NCBI GenBank assembly: GCA_017937485.1
Contig: JAGBDN010000001.1
Coordinates: 1-64,000 of the forward strand
Length of the DNA stretch: 64,000 nt
Source of the DNA: Thermoguttaceae bacterium
GTDB taxonomy: Bacteria; Planctomycetota; Planctomycetia; Pirellulales; Thermoguttaceae
Direction of reading: 5' to 3'
Below, piece by piece: positions 51,276 through 60,325 of the stretch. Below the pieces are notes generated by a model, which was not told the DNA's origin, did no database searches, and saw nothing but the letters and a program-made list of their open reading frames with translations. The first letter of the stretch is position 1; every line of letters begins with the position of its first letter. The translations under genes and the position numbers were made by a program.

Positions 51276-51304
51276 TTGATTTTTCGTTAATTTTGTTTTA
51301 TATT
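51276..51304 (+). promoter_or_regulatory. Promoter for the GH10-like gene
   Basis: TTGATT, 17 nt, TATATT in an AT-rich stretch, about 85 nt before ATG 51390. Confidence 0.5.
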
Positions 51305-51389
51305 TTAGAGCGAGGCGATTTAATAATTTTTAGTCGACCGCCGCGCGCTCGCCGTCGACGCGAGGCCGCGGGGCGACGAAGGCGCGGGG

Positions 51390-53084
51390 ATGACGAGCGA
51401 GTTTATTTTTATTTATCCGAAGCGAGCGCTTAACGCGGCGGGAGCGCGGCGCGTTTTTTTTGCTCGTCGCGGGCAAGCGCCGTCTCCGTCGGAGGCGAGC
51501 GTCGAGTCGTATTCGGAGACGTTGAATTTGCTTCGAATCTCGCCCGTCGCGAGCGGTTCGGGGAAGTTTTACGCGCCTTGCGTCTCAAAACGCGAAGGGA
51601 TGTTTTTCGCCTCGACGGGAACGTTGGCGCCGTCGAGCGTTCCGCGTTCGCTTTTTTTGGAGTTGGCGCGCGGACAATTGGGGCGATTGTTGCGGAAGCG
51701 TTGCGAGTGGGGCGCGCTCGGACTGAAAATTCCGAAAATTTTGACGGAGGCGACGCGGCGCGATTTGCGACGATTCGCGGAGTTGGCGACGACGGAACGG
51801 AGCGCGCCGGAGTTTGAGGAGCGATGCGCGGCGCTTTTCGACGCGTTGCGCGAAACGTGTTTGGCGACGAACGAAGTCTTTTTAGAGCAGGCGATGGAAG
51901 CGCGTCGCGACGGCGCGGCGGAGCGTCCGACGGCGTTGGGATTTTCGGCGGGCGCGGCGGCGTTCGTCGGGGAAAAAACGCCGTTTTCCGGGGCGGCGGG
52001 CGCGTCGCGGCGCCGTTTGCGGTCGTTTTTTAACGTTTTTAATCCGACGATTTCTTGGGCGGACGTCGAGCGTCGCGAAGGCGCTTACGATTGGAGCGCG
52101 TTTGACCGGGCGTTGGCGTTCGGGGAAAAACGGGGGTGGCGAACGACGTTCGGCCCGTTGACGCGTTGGACGCCGCGAACGGTTCCGCGCTGGGCTCTCG
52201 GGCGTTCTTCCGCGGAGATCGCGGAGGCGTTTTGGCGTTTCGTCGAAGCGGCGGTTTTACGCGCCGGGCTTCGCGTCGGGCGTTGGGTTGTCGCGACGAA
52301 CGTCGAGCGGAGCGATTGGGGCCCGACGGCGGAGACGCGGTTCGCGGCGACGGAGGAAGCGGCGCGGCGCATACGGCGGCTTGTTCCGGGCGCGGAAGCG
52401 TTTTGGGGGTTCGAGCGCCCGTTCGGCGACGCGGAGCGTTTCGACTCGACGTCGGCGGGCGCGCCGTTTGAGATCGCTTGGCGACTCGTCGGACGGGGCG
52501 CGTTCGACGGGGTTTATCTCGAAGCGAATTTTGGACTTTCGCGTTGGGCGACGGCGCCGCGCGACCCGTTGGAGCTGCATACTTTTTTCGATCGTTGGGC
52601 GACGCTCGGCGTTCCGATTTGCGTCGCGGCTTCTTTTCCGAGCGCGAATCCGAGGAAGCGCGTCGCGACGCTCTTTTCGGCGTCGGCGGAGAACGCTTGG
52701 GGGCGCTGGTTCGGCTGGAATAAGCGCGACGACGGACTGGACGTCGACGGTTTGCTGACCGCGCCGCCGGAGTTGGAAATCGACGAGTCGTTTTGGAACG
52801 AGCGAACGCAGCAGGAGAACGCGCGTCGTTTCTTTTTGACCGCGATGGCGCGTCGTTCCGTCGTCGAAGCGATTTGGAGCCGCTGGGAAGACGGCGTCGC
52901 GGACGACGTTTGGGAAACGGAAGACGAAACGACGCGCGACGGCGGCGACGAACAAGACTCCGCGCGAGAAGCGAATCGAACGGAACGGGACGAGTTTCCG
53001 ACTTCCGGGTTGTTCGACGAAGCCGGGCGACCGAAACCGGCCTTGCACAAGTTGGCGGCGCTCAAACGAGCTTATTGGGGATAA
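51390..53084 (+). CDS. GH10-like TIM-barrel protein lacking the usual catalytic glutamates
   Basis: A 564-residue protein with no clear signal peptide. An N-terminal beta-rich domain (about 1-200) precedes a barrel-like region: FNVFNPTISWADVERREGAY, DWSAFDRALAFGEKRGWRTT and GPLTRWTPRTVPRWALG resemble the N-terminal half of GH10 xylanases. The end (SGLFDEAGRPKPALHKLAAL) also matches GH10. At the acid/base position the usual WDVVNE is WVVATNVERSDWG, and the nucleophile ITELD position reads VPICVAASFPSAN, with no Glu. The enzyme is thus probably inactive as a xylanase or uses other residues. Planctomycetes encode divergent GH10-like proteins of unknown role. Confidence 0.6.
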   Translation: MTSEFIFIYPKRALNAAGARRVFFARRGQAPSPSEASVESYSETLNLLRISPVASGSGKFYAPCVSKREGMFFASTGTLAPSSVPRSLFLELARGQLGRLLRKRCEWGALGLKIPKILTEATRRDLRRFAELATTERSAPEFEERCAALFDALRETCLATNEVFLEQAMEARRDGAAERPTALGFSAGAAAFVGEKTPFSGAAGASRRRLRSFFNVFNPTISWADVERREGAYDWSAFDRALAFGEKRGWRTTFGPLTRWTPRTVPRWALGRSSAEIAEAFWRFVEAAVLRAGLRVGRWVVATNVERSDWGPTAETRFAATEEAARRIRRLVPGAEAFWGFERPFGDAERFDSTSAGAPFEIAWRLVGRGAFDGVYLEANFGLSRWATAPRDPLELHTFFDRWATLGVPICVAASFPSANPRKRVATLFSASAENAWGRWFGWNKRDDGLDVDGLLTAPPELEIDESFWNERTQQENARRFFLTAMARRSVVEAIWSRWEDGVADDVWETEDETTRDGGDEQDSAREANRTERDEFPTSGLFDEAGRPKPALHKLAALKRAYWG

Positions 53085-53133
53085 CGACGTTCGCGGCGGT
53101 TCGAACGACGAAAAGGAAAAGACGAGCGGAAAA

Positions 53134-55446
53134 ATGGCGACGAGCGACGGAACGAACGAGCTTTCATTATTAATAACGGAGAAAAAAAAGCGAAGGGCGG
53201 CGAGCGCGCGGTTAAGACGGCGGCGGTCGAATCGCGACGGCGTCGTTTTGCTGATCGTCGCGTTGGTCGTCGCGGCGTTGACGCTCGGCGGCGCGACGCT
53301 AATGACGCTGATGCAAACGGAGCGCGCGGCGACGCAAACTCGCGGATACGACGCGCTCGTTCGGAGCGTCGACCGGTCGGCGGTCGCGTTTTTAGTCGGA
53401 ACGCTCGAAACGAGCCCGGAGGAACGGGAGAAAATCGGCGGCGTTTACGACAATCCGAATTATTTTTGCGCCGCGCCTCTTTTGACGTTCGAAGACGGCG
53501 GAACGGCGACCTCGCGCTTTACGATCGTGTCGCCGAAATTCGAAGAGGACGCGATCGAAGGCGTTCGGTACGGGCTCGTCGACGAGTCGACGCGGCTGAA
53601 CCTCGACGCCGTTCTCGCTTGGGAGGCGGAGGAAGCGGGCGCCGGACGCGACGCGCTCTTGAAATTGCCCGGAATGACCGAAACCGCCGCCGACTCGATT
53701 CTCGACTGGATCGACGCCGACGAAACGGCGCGTCCGAACGGCGGCGAAACGCGGTATTATACGGACGAAAAGTTGCCGTACAGTCCGCGCAACGCCGTCC
53801 CGGTTTTCCTTGAAGAGTTGCTCTTGGCGCGCGGCGTTACGCGCTTGCATCTTTACGGAACGGACGAAAACTTTACGTTCGGCGTCGAGAATATCGACGG
53901 CGGCGCGAGCGAAGATTCCGCGCTCGGCGGTTCGTTGACGGCGCTTCCGGTCGCGGGCGGCTCGCGTCGACGCGGAGAGGCGGAAGCGGTTCCTTGGAAG
54001 GAGTTGCTGACCGTTTTCAGCGCCGAGAAAGACGTCGACCCGACCGGCGAGGCGCGCGTCGATTTGAACGTCGACGACTTGGAGTTTCTTTATCAAGAGC
54101 TGGCGTCCCGGGTCGGCGAAGAGTTGGCGAAGTTCGTCGTTTGGGCGCGGCAGTTCGGCCCGACGAGCGGCGTCGACGCGAAGGACGCCGACGGGAATCC
54201 GGTTCCGCGAGGGCGGCTCGAAACGACGGCGGTCGATTTTAGCGTTCCGGCGAGTTTTACGTTGGCGACGCCGCTCGACGTCGTCGGGACGAGCGTTTTG
54301 GTCGGCGGAACGGCGATCGAATCTCCGCTCGCGGCGAACCGTTCGAATTCGAACGCGGAGAAAATTTTTCAGTTGCTCGACTTCGCGTCGACGAGTCCTT
54401 CGACGACGATCGTCGGACGGGTCAACGTCAACGCGGCGCCGCGTCCGGTCTTGGCGGCGGTGCCCGGTTTGGCGACCGCGGACGTTCAGCGGATTTTGGA
54501 CGACCGCCCGGCGTTGAACGAAGCGATTCCGGACGACTACCGACACGCGACTTGGCTTTACACGAAGGGCGTCGTCGATTGGGAAACGATGAAGGCGATT
54601 TACGACAAAACGACGGCGCGCGGCGACGTGTATCGCGCTCAAATCGTCGGGTTTCTCGACGGCGTCGACGTGTCGGCGCGGGCGGAGGTGGTCGTCGACG
54701 GAACGACGGAGCCGCCGCGTCAGGTCTTTTACAAAGACTTGTCGATGAACGGCAAGGGCTTTTCGGACGCGATTTTGCTCGGCGGTTCGGCGGGCGAAAC
54801 GGTCGACCCGTTGAGCGGAAACGCTTGGGGCGCGCTCGACCAAGCGACGTCGGGCCTTTTCGAAATCGAGACGCCGGGAAGCGCCGCCGACCCGTTCGCC
54901 GAACTCGACCGTCAAACCGGATACCGCTTCGACGCGCCGAGCGTTCCGAACGCGTCGCCGGAAACGGACGCGACGGCGAACGTCGACCCGTTGAACGCCG
55001 GACTGGGAACGGAAGCGGGAGGAATCGGGCTTGAAACGCCCGCGACCGGCGCGACCGATCTCGCGTCGACGCCGCAAACGTTGGAGGAAACCGACCCGTT
55101 GGGCGTTCCGGTCGGGGAGATCGGCGCGGAAAACGCTTCGGAAACCGCGACGCCCGCCGCGCCGACGTCGCGACGCGAACAACTATTGAACGCGCTTCAA
55201 TCGATGCGTTCGAACCGACGTTCGCGCAATTCGAGCGCTTCGACCGACGCGCCGGAAACCGACGTCGCGGCATCTACTTCCGACGAAACGGAAACGCCTT
55301 CCGCGTCAGGGGCGGCCGCCGCGTTTGAAACGTTGGGCGCGAGCGGAAGAGGCGGGGCTTTCGGCGCGAACGGAAGAGGCGGAAATTCCGGCGCGGGCGG
55401 GAGAACGAACGGAAGAGGCGGAAGTTCCGAAACGCCGCCGTTTTAA
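53134..55446 (+). CDS. GspK-like minor pseudopilin with long tail
   Basis: A 770-residue protein. A basic N-terminus is followed by a hydrophobic pilin-like helix (about 36-60, GVVLLIVALVVAALTLGGAT) and then the GspK domain: VDESTRLNLDAVL, a helix-hairpin-helix with LLKLPGMTETAADSILDWID, ADETARPNGGETRYYTDEKL and PYSPRNAVPVFLEELLLARG, then YGTDENFTFG. These are the conserved strings of type II secretion tip protein GspK. A second repeat-like region (about 400-480) has VNVNAAPRPVLAAVPGLA, another GspK element. The last 200 residues are low-complexity and end in GRGG-type repeats. No other Gsp gene is adjacent, so it may function with an apparatus encoded elsewhere. Confidence 0.8.
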   Translation: MATSDGTNELSLLITEKKKRRAASARLRRRRSNRDGVVLLIVALVVAALTLGGATLMTLMQTERAATQTRGYDALVRSVDRSAVAFLVGTLETSPEEREKIGGVYDNPNYFCAAPLLTFEDGGTATSRFTIVSPKFEEDAIEGVRYGLVDESTRLNLDAVLAWEAEEAGAGRDALLKLPGMTETAADSILDWIDADETARPNGGETRYYTDEKLPYSPRNAVPVFLEELLLARGVTRLHLYGTDENFTFGVENIDGGASEDSALGGSLTALPVAGGSRRRGEAEAVPWKELLTVFSAEKDVDPTGEARVDLNVDDLEFLYQELASRVGEELAKFVVWARQFGPTSGVDAKDADGNPVPRGRLETTAVDFSVPASFTLATPLDVVGTSVLVGGTAIESPLAANRSNSNAEKIFQLLDFASTSPSTTIVGRVNVNAAPRPVLAAVPGLATADVQRILDDRPALNEAIPDDYRHATWLYTKGVVDWETMKAIYDKTTARGDVYRAQIVGFLDGVDVSARAEVVVDGTTEPPRQVFYKDLSMNGKGFSDAILLGGSAGETVDPLSGNAWGALDQATSGLFEIETPGSAADPFAELDRQTGYRFDAPSVPNASPETDATANVDPLNAGLGTEAGGIGLETPATGATDLASTPQTLEETDPLGVPVGEIGAENASETATPAAPTSRREQLLNALQSMRSNRRSRNSSASTDAPETDVAASTSDETETPSASGAAAAFETLGASGRGGAFGANGRGGNSGAGGRTNGRGGSSETPPF

Positions 55447-55507
55447 CGTCGGGCGGGACGAGACGGGAAATTTTTCAGAAATTTTGGAATTTTTGTGTTT
55501 TTTCCCC

Positions 55508-55535
55508 TTGCGTTTCCGCGCTCTTCGATTAAAAT
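55508..55535 (+). promoter_or_regulatory. Possible promoter for tRNA-Ile
   Basis: TTGCGT, 16 nt, TAAAAT, 66 nt before the tRNA. Confidence 0.45.
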
Positions 55536-55601
55536 GAGGAAAACGTTTGAGACGTTCGAAGATTGCCGCGTTTCTTTGCGGCGGTTTTCGGCGACTCGGT
55601 C

Positions 55602-55676
55602 GGGCGCATAGCTCAGTTTGGTTAGAGCGCGTCCCTGATAAGGACGAGGTCCATGGTTCGAGTCCATGTGCGCCCA
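55602..55676 (+). tRNA. tRNA-Ile (anticodon GAT)
   Basis: Acceptor GGGCGCA pairs with TGCGCCC, discriminator A at 55676. D-stem GCTC/GAGC, anticodon stem CGTCC/GGACG with loop CTGATAA (anticodon GAT at 55637-55639), T-arm CATGG-TTCGAGT-CCATG. CCA is not encoded. It decodes AUC/AUU. It is not in an rRNA operon here. Confidence 0.97.
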
Positions 55677-55681
55677 TTATG

Positions 55682-55718
55682 AAAGAGTTTCGGCATTGCG
55701 TCGGAACTCTTTTTTTTT
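55682..55718 (+). terminator. Terminator after tRNA-Ile
   Basis: AAAGAGTT...AACTCTTT stem with an imperfect upper part, then TTTTTTTT. The 270 nt from here to 55988 hold no recognisable feature. Confidence 0.75.
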
Positions 55719-55988
55719 GCCCCGAGCGGGCCGTCTTTGTCGACAACCGCCGACGAAACTTCCGTCGAAGTCTCGTTTCTCGACGGCGAGAACGCGGCGA
55801 CGTTAAGCGCGCTCGTTTGCGCGATTGGGGGCGCTTTGGGGCTTGGCGGCGTTTAGGAAAAATAGGCGAACCGCGCGTCGGAGCGCTTTATTGAAAACGA
55901 ACGTTTGCGATTCGTTGGGAAGCGAGCGAACCGGCGGACGGTCGCGACGCAAACGCCCGACGATAACGAGTTAAAAAGGAGAACGGCG

Positions 55989-57194
55989 ATGAAAAAAACG
56001 TTGAACGTCGGCTTGATCGGCTTCGGAATGATCGGCAAAGCGCACGCTTACGGTTTGGCGACGCTCCCGTTTTTCGCGCCGGGCTTGACGGTCGCGCCGC
56101 GGATTTTGGGCGTCGCGACGAGCCGAGCGGAGACGGCGGAGGCCGCGCGGCGAACGCTCGGTTGCGAACTGGCGACGACCGATTGGGCGGCGCTGATCGA
56201 GAATCCGGCGGTCGACGTCGTTCATATTTGCGCGCCGAACGCGGAACACTTGCCGGCGCTTCTTGCCTCTATCCGTTGCAAAAAGCCGATTTACTGCGAG
56301 AAACCGGTCGTTGCGAACGCGGCGGAGGCGGCGCGAGTCCGGGCGGCGTTGGCGGAAACCGGTTACGACGCGCCGACGCAAGTCGCGTTCCATTTGCGGG
56401 GCTTCGCGGCGGTTCGGCGGGCGAAGGAGCTGATCGCGTCGGGGCGGCTCGGGCGCTTGGTTCGTTATCGAATCGGCTACTATCACGCGGGAGCGCTCGA
56501 CGCGTCGGCGCCGTTCCGTTGGAAACACGCGCCCAACGGCGGAACGATTCTCGACTTGGCTTCGCATTTGCTCGACTTAACCGATTATTTGGTTGGACTT
56601 CCGGCGGAGTTGACGGCGACGGCGACGACCCTTTGGCCGACGCGTCCGGTTCGAGCGATTCGGGCCGACGAAGCGGCGGCGGACGTTCCGACGCGCCCGG
56701 TCGAAGCGGAGGACGCCGTTTCGATTTTGACGCGAGGCCTTTTGCGACCGACGGGCGCGGACGCCGCGGCGAGCGACCCGGCGAATCCGGCGGCGTTGAC
56801 CGGCGTCGTCGAAGCGACGAAGTTGGCGGCGGGCGAGGAGGACGAAATGTCGTTCGAGATCGGCGGAACGCTCGGCGCGGTCAGGTTTTCGCTGATGGAG
56901 CCGCACTATTTGGAATTTTTCGACGGAACGAAGCCGAGCGGCCCGAACGGCGGCGAATCCGGCTGGACGCGCATCGCGGCGGGCGCCCGTTACGAAGCGC
57001 CGGAGAGCGACTTCCCGTCGGCGAAATCGACGACCGGCTGGTTGCGAGCGCACGTCGCGTCGTTGGCGACGTTTTACCGTTCGCTTGGCGAAGGCGGCTC
57101 GTTCGGCCCGGACTTGGCGCAAGGTTTGCGAATCCAAGACGCGCTCGACGTCGTCAAACGCTCCGTCGAAAGCCGACGTTGGGAAACGCTCTAG
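55989..57194 (+). CDS. Gfo/Idh/MocA-family oxidoreductase, cytoplasmic
   Basis: A 401-residue protein. ATG 55989 follows AAAAGGAG; the frame is open 28 codons upstream without a ribosome site. The Rossmann fold starts VGLIGFGMIGKAHAYGL, then the NAD-binding GVATSRAETAEAA, DVVHICAPNAEHLP, KKPIYCEKPVVANAAEAARV with the EKP catalytic motif, and RYRIGYYHAGALDASAPFRW, GTILDLASHLLDLTDYLVGL with the His of the active site. No signal peptide is present. It probably oxidises a sugar or inositol derivative with NAD(P). The substrate cannot be predicted. Confidence 0.9.
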   Translation: MKKTLNVGLIGFGMIGKAHAYGLATLPFFAPGLTVAPRILGVATSRAETAEAARRTLGCELATTDWAALIENPAVDVVHICAPNAEHLPALLASIRCKKPIYCEKPVVANAAEAARVRAALAETGYDAPTQVAFHLRGFAAVRRAKELIASGRLGRLVRYRIGYYHAGALDASAPFRWKHAPNGGTILDLASHLLDLTDYLVGLPAELTATATTLWPTRPVRAIRADEAAADVPTRPVEAEDAVSILTRGLLRPTGADAAASDPANPAALTGVVEATKLAAGEEDEMSFEIGGTLGAVRFSLMEPHYLEFFDGTKPSGPNGGESGWTRIAAGARYEAPESDFPSAKSTTGWLRAHVASLATFYRSLGEGGSFGPDLAQGLRIQDALDVVKRSVESRRWETL

Positions 57195-57265
57195 ACGGCG
57201 AAGAAGCGGGAAACGGCGGAAATTTCCGGTAAATTTCGCTTGCCCGGCGTTTATCGCAAGTCCGC

Positions 57266-57293
57266 TTGACGCGGCGGTTAAAGCGGGTATAAT
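57266..57293 (+). promoter_or_regulatory. Near-consensus sigma70 promoter for uvrB
   Basis: TTGACG, 16 nt, TATAAT, ending 89 nt before ATG 57383. I see no convincing LexA box beside it. Confidence 0.75.
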
Positions 57294-57382
57294 TAACGGT
57301 TCGAGCGTCGGCGTCGTTCGCGGCGCTCTCTTTGGAAAAGCGATCAAGCGATTTTTAACGAGCGAAGGAGCGAAAAAGCGCG

Positions 57383-59479
57383 ATGATGTTCGATTTGCAG
57401 AAACCGTTCGAACCGTCCGGAGACCAACCGAAGGCGATTCGCGCGCTCGTCGACGGCTTTCGGAACGGCGCGAAAAAACAAACGCTCCTCGGCGTTACCG
57501 GCTCCGGGAAAACGTTCACGATGGCGAACGTCATTCAGGAACTGCAGCGGCCCGCGCTCGTTTTGTCGCACAACAAGACCCTCGCGGCGCAACTTTACGA
57601 CGAATTTAAAGCGTTTTTCCCGAACAACGCCGTTTCCTACTTCGTCAGCTATTACGACTATTACCAGCCGGAAGCCTATATTCCGCAACGGGATATTTAC
57701 ATCGAAAAAGACGCGTCGATCAACGACGAAATCGACCGCCTGCGCTTGGCCGCCACCAGTTCGCTCGTCAGCCGCCAAGACGTGATCGTCGTCGCCAGCG
57801 TCAGCTCGATTTACGGCTTGGGCTCGCCGGAAGACTACAAGAATTTGACCGTTTCGCTTCGCGTCGGCGACGAGTTGGACCGCGACGACTTGCTGCGTCG
57901 GCTCGTCGACATTCAGTACGAACGGAACGACGTCGACTTCGAACGCGGTCAGTTCCGAGTGCGCGGCGATTCGGTCGAGGTTCGCCTCTCTTACGAGGAA
58001 TACGCCCTGCGCGTCGAGTTTTGGGGCGACGAGATCGAAGCGTTAAGCCTTGTCAATCCGACGACTTGCGAAAAAATTGGCGCCGTTCAAGACGCGTTTA
58101 TTTACCCGGCGAAACACTTCGTCTTGCCGGAGGAGCGGATTCAAAGCGCGATCGAGCGGATCGAAGTCGAGTTGGCCGCGCAGGTGAAAAAGTTCCGCGA
58201 CCAAGGCAAACTCCTCGAAGCGCAACGCCTCCAAGCGCGAACGCGGTACGATATGGAGCTGATGCAAGAAATCGGCTTTTGCCCGGGTATCGAAAATTAC
58301 AGCGCGATTCTCGCCGACCGCAAGCCGGGCGAGCCGCCGGAAACGCTTTTTAGTTTCTTTCCGGACGATTTCCTCCTCTTCGTCGACGAGTCGCACGTTA
58401 CGATACCGCAAATCCGCGCGATGTTCGCCGGAGACCAAGCGCGCAAAAAGAACTTGATCGAACACGGGTTCCGCCTCCCGAGCGCCCTCGACAACCGCCC
58501 GCTCAAGTTCGACGAATGGGAAAAGCGCGTCGATAAAGTCGTTTTCGTCAGCGCGACGCCCGCCGAGTACGAGATTAACGCGTCGCAAGGGCGCGTCGTC
58601 GAACAGGCGATTCGTCCGACCGGGCTTCTCGACCCCGTTATCGAAGTCGTTCCGGCGGATATTCAAATTAAACACTTGCACGAGCAGATTTTAGAGCGCG
58701 TCGCCAAGAAAGAGCGCGTCTTGGTAACGGCGTTAACGAAGCGACTCGCCGAAGACGTCGCGTCGTATTTTACGCAACAAAACGTCAAGTGCCGTTGGCT
58801 GCACAGCGAACTCGACGCGTTCGAACGGGTCGAACTGCTTCGCGACTTGCGCAACGGCGTTTTCGACGTTTTGGTCGGCGTCAACCTGCTCCGCGAAGGG
58901 CTCGACCTCCCGGAAGCGTCGCTCGTCGCGATTCTCGACGCCGACAAAGAAGGCTTCCTGCGGAGCGAAACGTCGCTGATTCAAACGATCGGGCGGAGCG
59001 CGCGGAACGTCAACGCCAAGGTGATCCTTTACGCCGACAAAATCACCGACTCGATGCGCAAAGCGATCGACGAAACGGAGCGCCGCCGTCGGTTGCAACA
59101 GGCGTACAACGAGGAACACGGCATTACGCCGGAGACGGTCAAGCGCGGCGTTCGGGCCGGTATCGACGCGGAAATCGCCGCTCGCGAACGAGCGAACGAA
59201 GCGGCCGGCGTCGGCGACGAACAAGAATATATTACCCGAGAATACGTCGCCGCGCTCGAAAAAGAGATGCTCGAAGCCGCCGACGCGTTCGAGTTCGAAC
59301 GAGCGGCGGAATTGCGCGACCAAGTCGAAGCGCTCCGCGAACAAATCGGGAAGAAAACGACCGTCGCCGAGTTCGAACGCCGATCGAGAAAGAGCGGGCG
59401 AGGACGCGGACGCGGCAAGCGGGGCGGTCGCGACGGCTCCTCGACCGGGCGTTCCCGCGTTCCGAAACCGGAGCGATAA
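57383..59479 (+). CDS. uvrB: Excinuclease ABC subunit B
   Basis: A 698-residue protein. Walker A GVTGSGKT (37-44), the beta-hairpin region [59 protein letters not shown] and the helicase motif [20 protein letters not shown] are all intact. A C-terminal UVR domain ([20 protein letters not shown]) binds UvrC. A basic tail follows with [16 protein letters not shown], a glycine/arginine-rich extension not usual in UvrB. It verifies DNA damage and helps load UvrC in nucleotide excision repair. No uvrA is adjacent. Confidence 0.97.
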   Translation: MMFDLQKPFEPSGDQPKAIRALVDGFRNGAKKQTLLGVTGSGKTFTMANVIQELQRPALVLSHNKTLAAQLYDEFKAFFPNNAVSYFVSYYDYYQPEAYIPQRDIYIEKDASINDEIDRLRLAATSSLVSRQDVIVVASVSSIYGLGSPEDYKNLTVSLRVGDELDRDDLLRRLVDIQYERNDVDFERGQFRVRGDSVEVRLSYEEYALRVEFWGDEIEALSLVNPTTCEKIGAVQDAFIYPAKHFVLPEERIQSAIERIEVELAAQVKKFRDQGKLLEAQRLQARTRYDMELMQEIGFCPGIENYSAILADRKPGEPPETLFSFFPDDFLLFVDESHVTIPQIRAMFAGDQARKKNLIEHGFRLPSALDNRPLKFDEWEKRVDKVVFVSATPAEYEINASQGRVVEQAIRPTGLLDPVIEVVPADIQIKHLHEQILERVAKKERVLVTALTKRLAEDVASYFTQQNVKCRWLHSELDAFERVELLRDLRNGVFDVLVGVNLLREGLDLPEASLVAILDADKEGFLRSETSLIQTIGRSARNVNAKVILYADKITDSMRKAIDETERRRRLQQAYNEEHGITPETVKRGVRAGIDAEIAARERANEAAGVGDEQEYITREYVAALEKEMLEAADAFEFERAAELRDQVEALREQIGKKTTVAEFERRSRKSGRGRGRGKRGGRDGSSTGRSRVPKPER

Positions 59480-59546
59480 GCGTCGCCGCGAAGAAGAAAA
59501 AAAAGAAATATTTGACGTTGGAAACCGTTTAGCAACAAAGGATTAA

Positions 59547-60215
59547 ATGAAAATGAGCGAACCGACTCGAACCGAACTTTACGAAGCGATCGTCGAAGGC
59601 GACGTCGCCTCCGCCGCCGACGCGACTCAAAGCCTGATCGACGCCGGATTGTCCGCCGACGAAATTTTGGACGGAAGCGTCGTTCCGGCGATGGACGAAG
59701 TCGGTCGCCTCTTCGACGAAGGGGAGTATTTCGTTCCGGAACTCCTGATGGCGTCGAAGGCGACGCAAATCGCGATGGGGCTCTTGAACCCGATGATGAT
59801 TAGCGCGGGCGTCGAGAAAATCGGCTGCGTCGTTATCGGAACGGTCAAGGGCGATATGCACGACATCGGGAAAAACCTCGTCGCCGCGATGCTCGAAGGC
59901 GCCGGGTTCGAAGTGATCGACCTTGGCGTCAACGTCGCGCCGGAAAAATTCGTCGAAGCGGTCAAGGCGCGCGGCGGAGCGAAAACGTTCGTCGCGCTTT
60001 CCGCGCTGTTGACGACGACGACTCCGCAAATGAAGGCGACGATCGAGCTGCTTGAAAAAGAAGGACTTGCCGAAACGACGAAGACGCTCGTCGGCGGCGC
60101 GCCGGTAACGGCCGAGTTCGCCGCGTCGATCGGAGCGGACGGATACAGCGACGGCGCCAACGCCTGCGTCGCGCTTGCGAAGCGTCTGCTCGCCGAGTGG
60201 AACGACGCCGTTTGA
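59547..60215 (+). CDS. Corrinoid (B12-binding) protein of methyltransferase type
   Basis: A 222-residue protein after AAAGGA. Residues 6-95 form the helical cap domain (ADEILDGSVVPAMDEVGRLF, YFVPELLMASKATQIAMGLL). The Rossmann-like cobalamin domain has TVKGDMHDIGKNLVAAMLEG (His105 is the lower axial ligand, DxHxxG motif), EVIDLGVNVAPEKFVEAVKA, LSALLTTTTPQMKATIELL and VGGAPV. This is the MtaC/MtbC/dimethylamine corrinoid type. It passes methyl groups between a substrate methyltransferase and a methyl acceptor. No methyltransferase or RamA-like gene is next to it, so substrate is unknown. It may be co-transcribed with uvrB (67 nt). Confidence 0.9.
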   Translation: MKMSEPTRTELYEAIVEGDVASAADATQSLIDAGLSADEILDGSVVPAMDEVGRLFDEGEYFVPELLMASKATQIAMGLLNPMMISAGVEKIGCVVIGTVKGDMHDIGKNLVAAMLEGAGFEVIDLGVNVAPEKFVEAVKARGGAKTFVALSALLTTTTPQMKATIELLEKEGLAETTKTLVGGAPVTAEFAASIGADGYSDGANACVALAKRLLAEWNDAV

Positions 60216-60243
60216 CGCGGAAAAAAACGGCGTTAAAAAAACG

Positions 60244-60291
60244 AAAGGGCGCGTTTCGAAACTTTGACGTTCGAAACGCGCCCTTTTTATT
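60244..60291. terminator. Bidirectional terminator between convergent genes
   Basis: Perfect 17-bp stem (AAAGGGCGCGTTTCGAA / TTCGAAACGCGCCCTTT), loop ACTTTGACG, followed by TT on one side; the minus strand has a weaker T-tract. Confidence 0.85.
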
Positions 60292-60325
60292 GAGCGGGAA
60301 AAGGGAAATTTTCCCGAAAACGCGG

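Larger units (their letters stand above)
50956..51389. other. 434-nt divergent intergenic region
   Basis: Contains promoters for both flanking genes (51091-51119 minus, 51276-51304 plus). An open frame at 51054-51290 has no ribosome site and poor codon use, and I do not call it. Nothing else is seen. Confidence 0.5.

Noticed and set aside
51054..51290. 78-codon plus-strand frame between divergent genes
   Set aside because: No ribosome site; contains promoters on both strands; no recognisable protein features.
55602..55676. tRNA-Ile as an integration site for a mobile element
   Set aside because: Neighbours are ordinary genes, there is no integrase and no partial tRNA copy is seen nearby.
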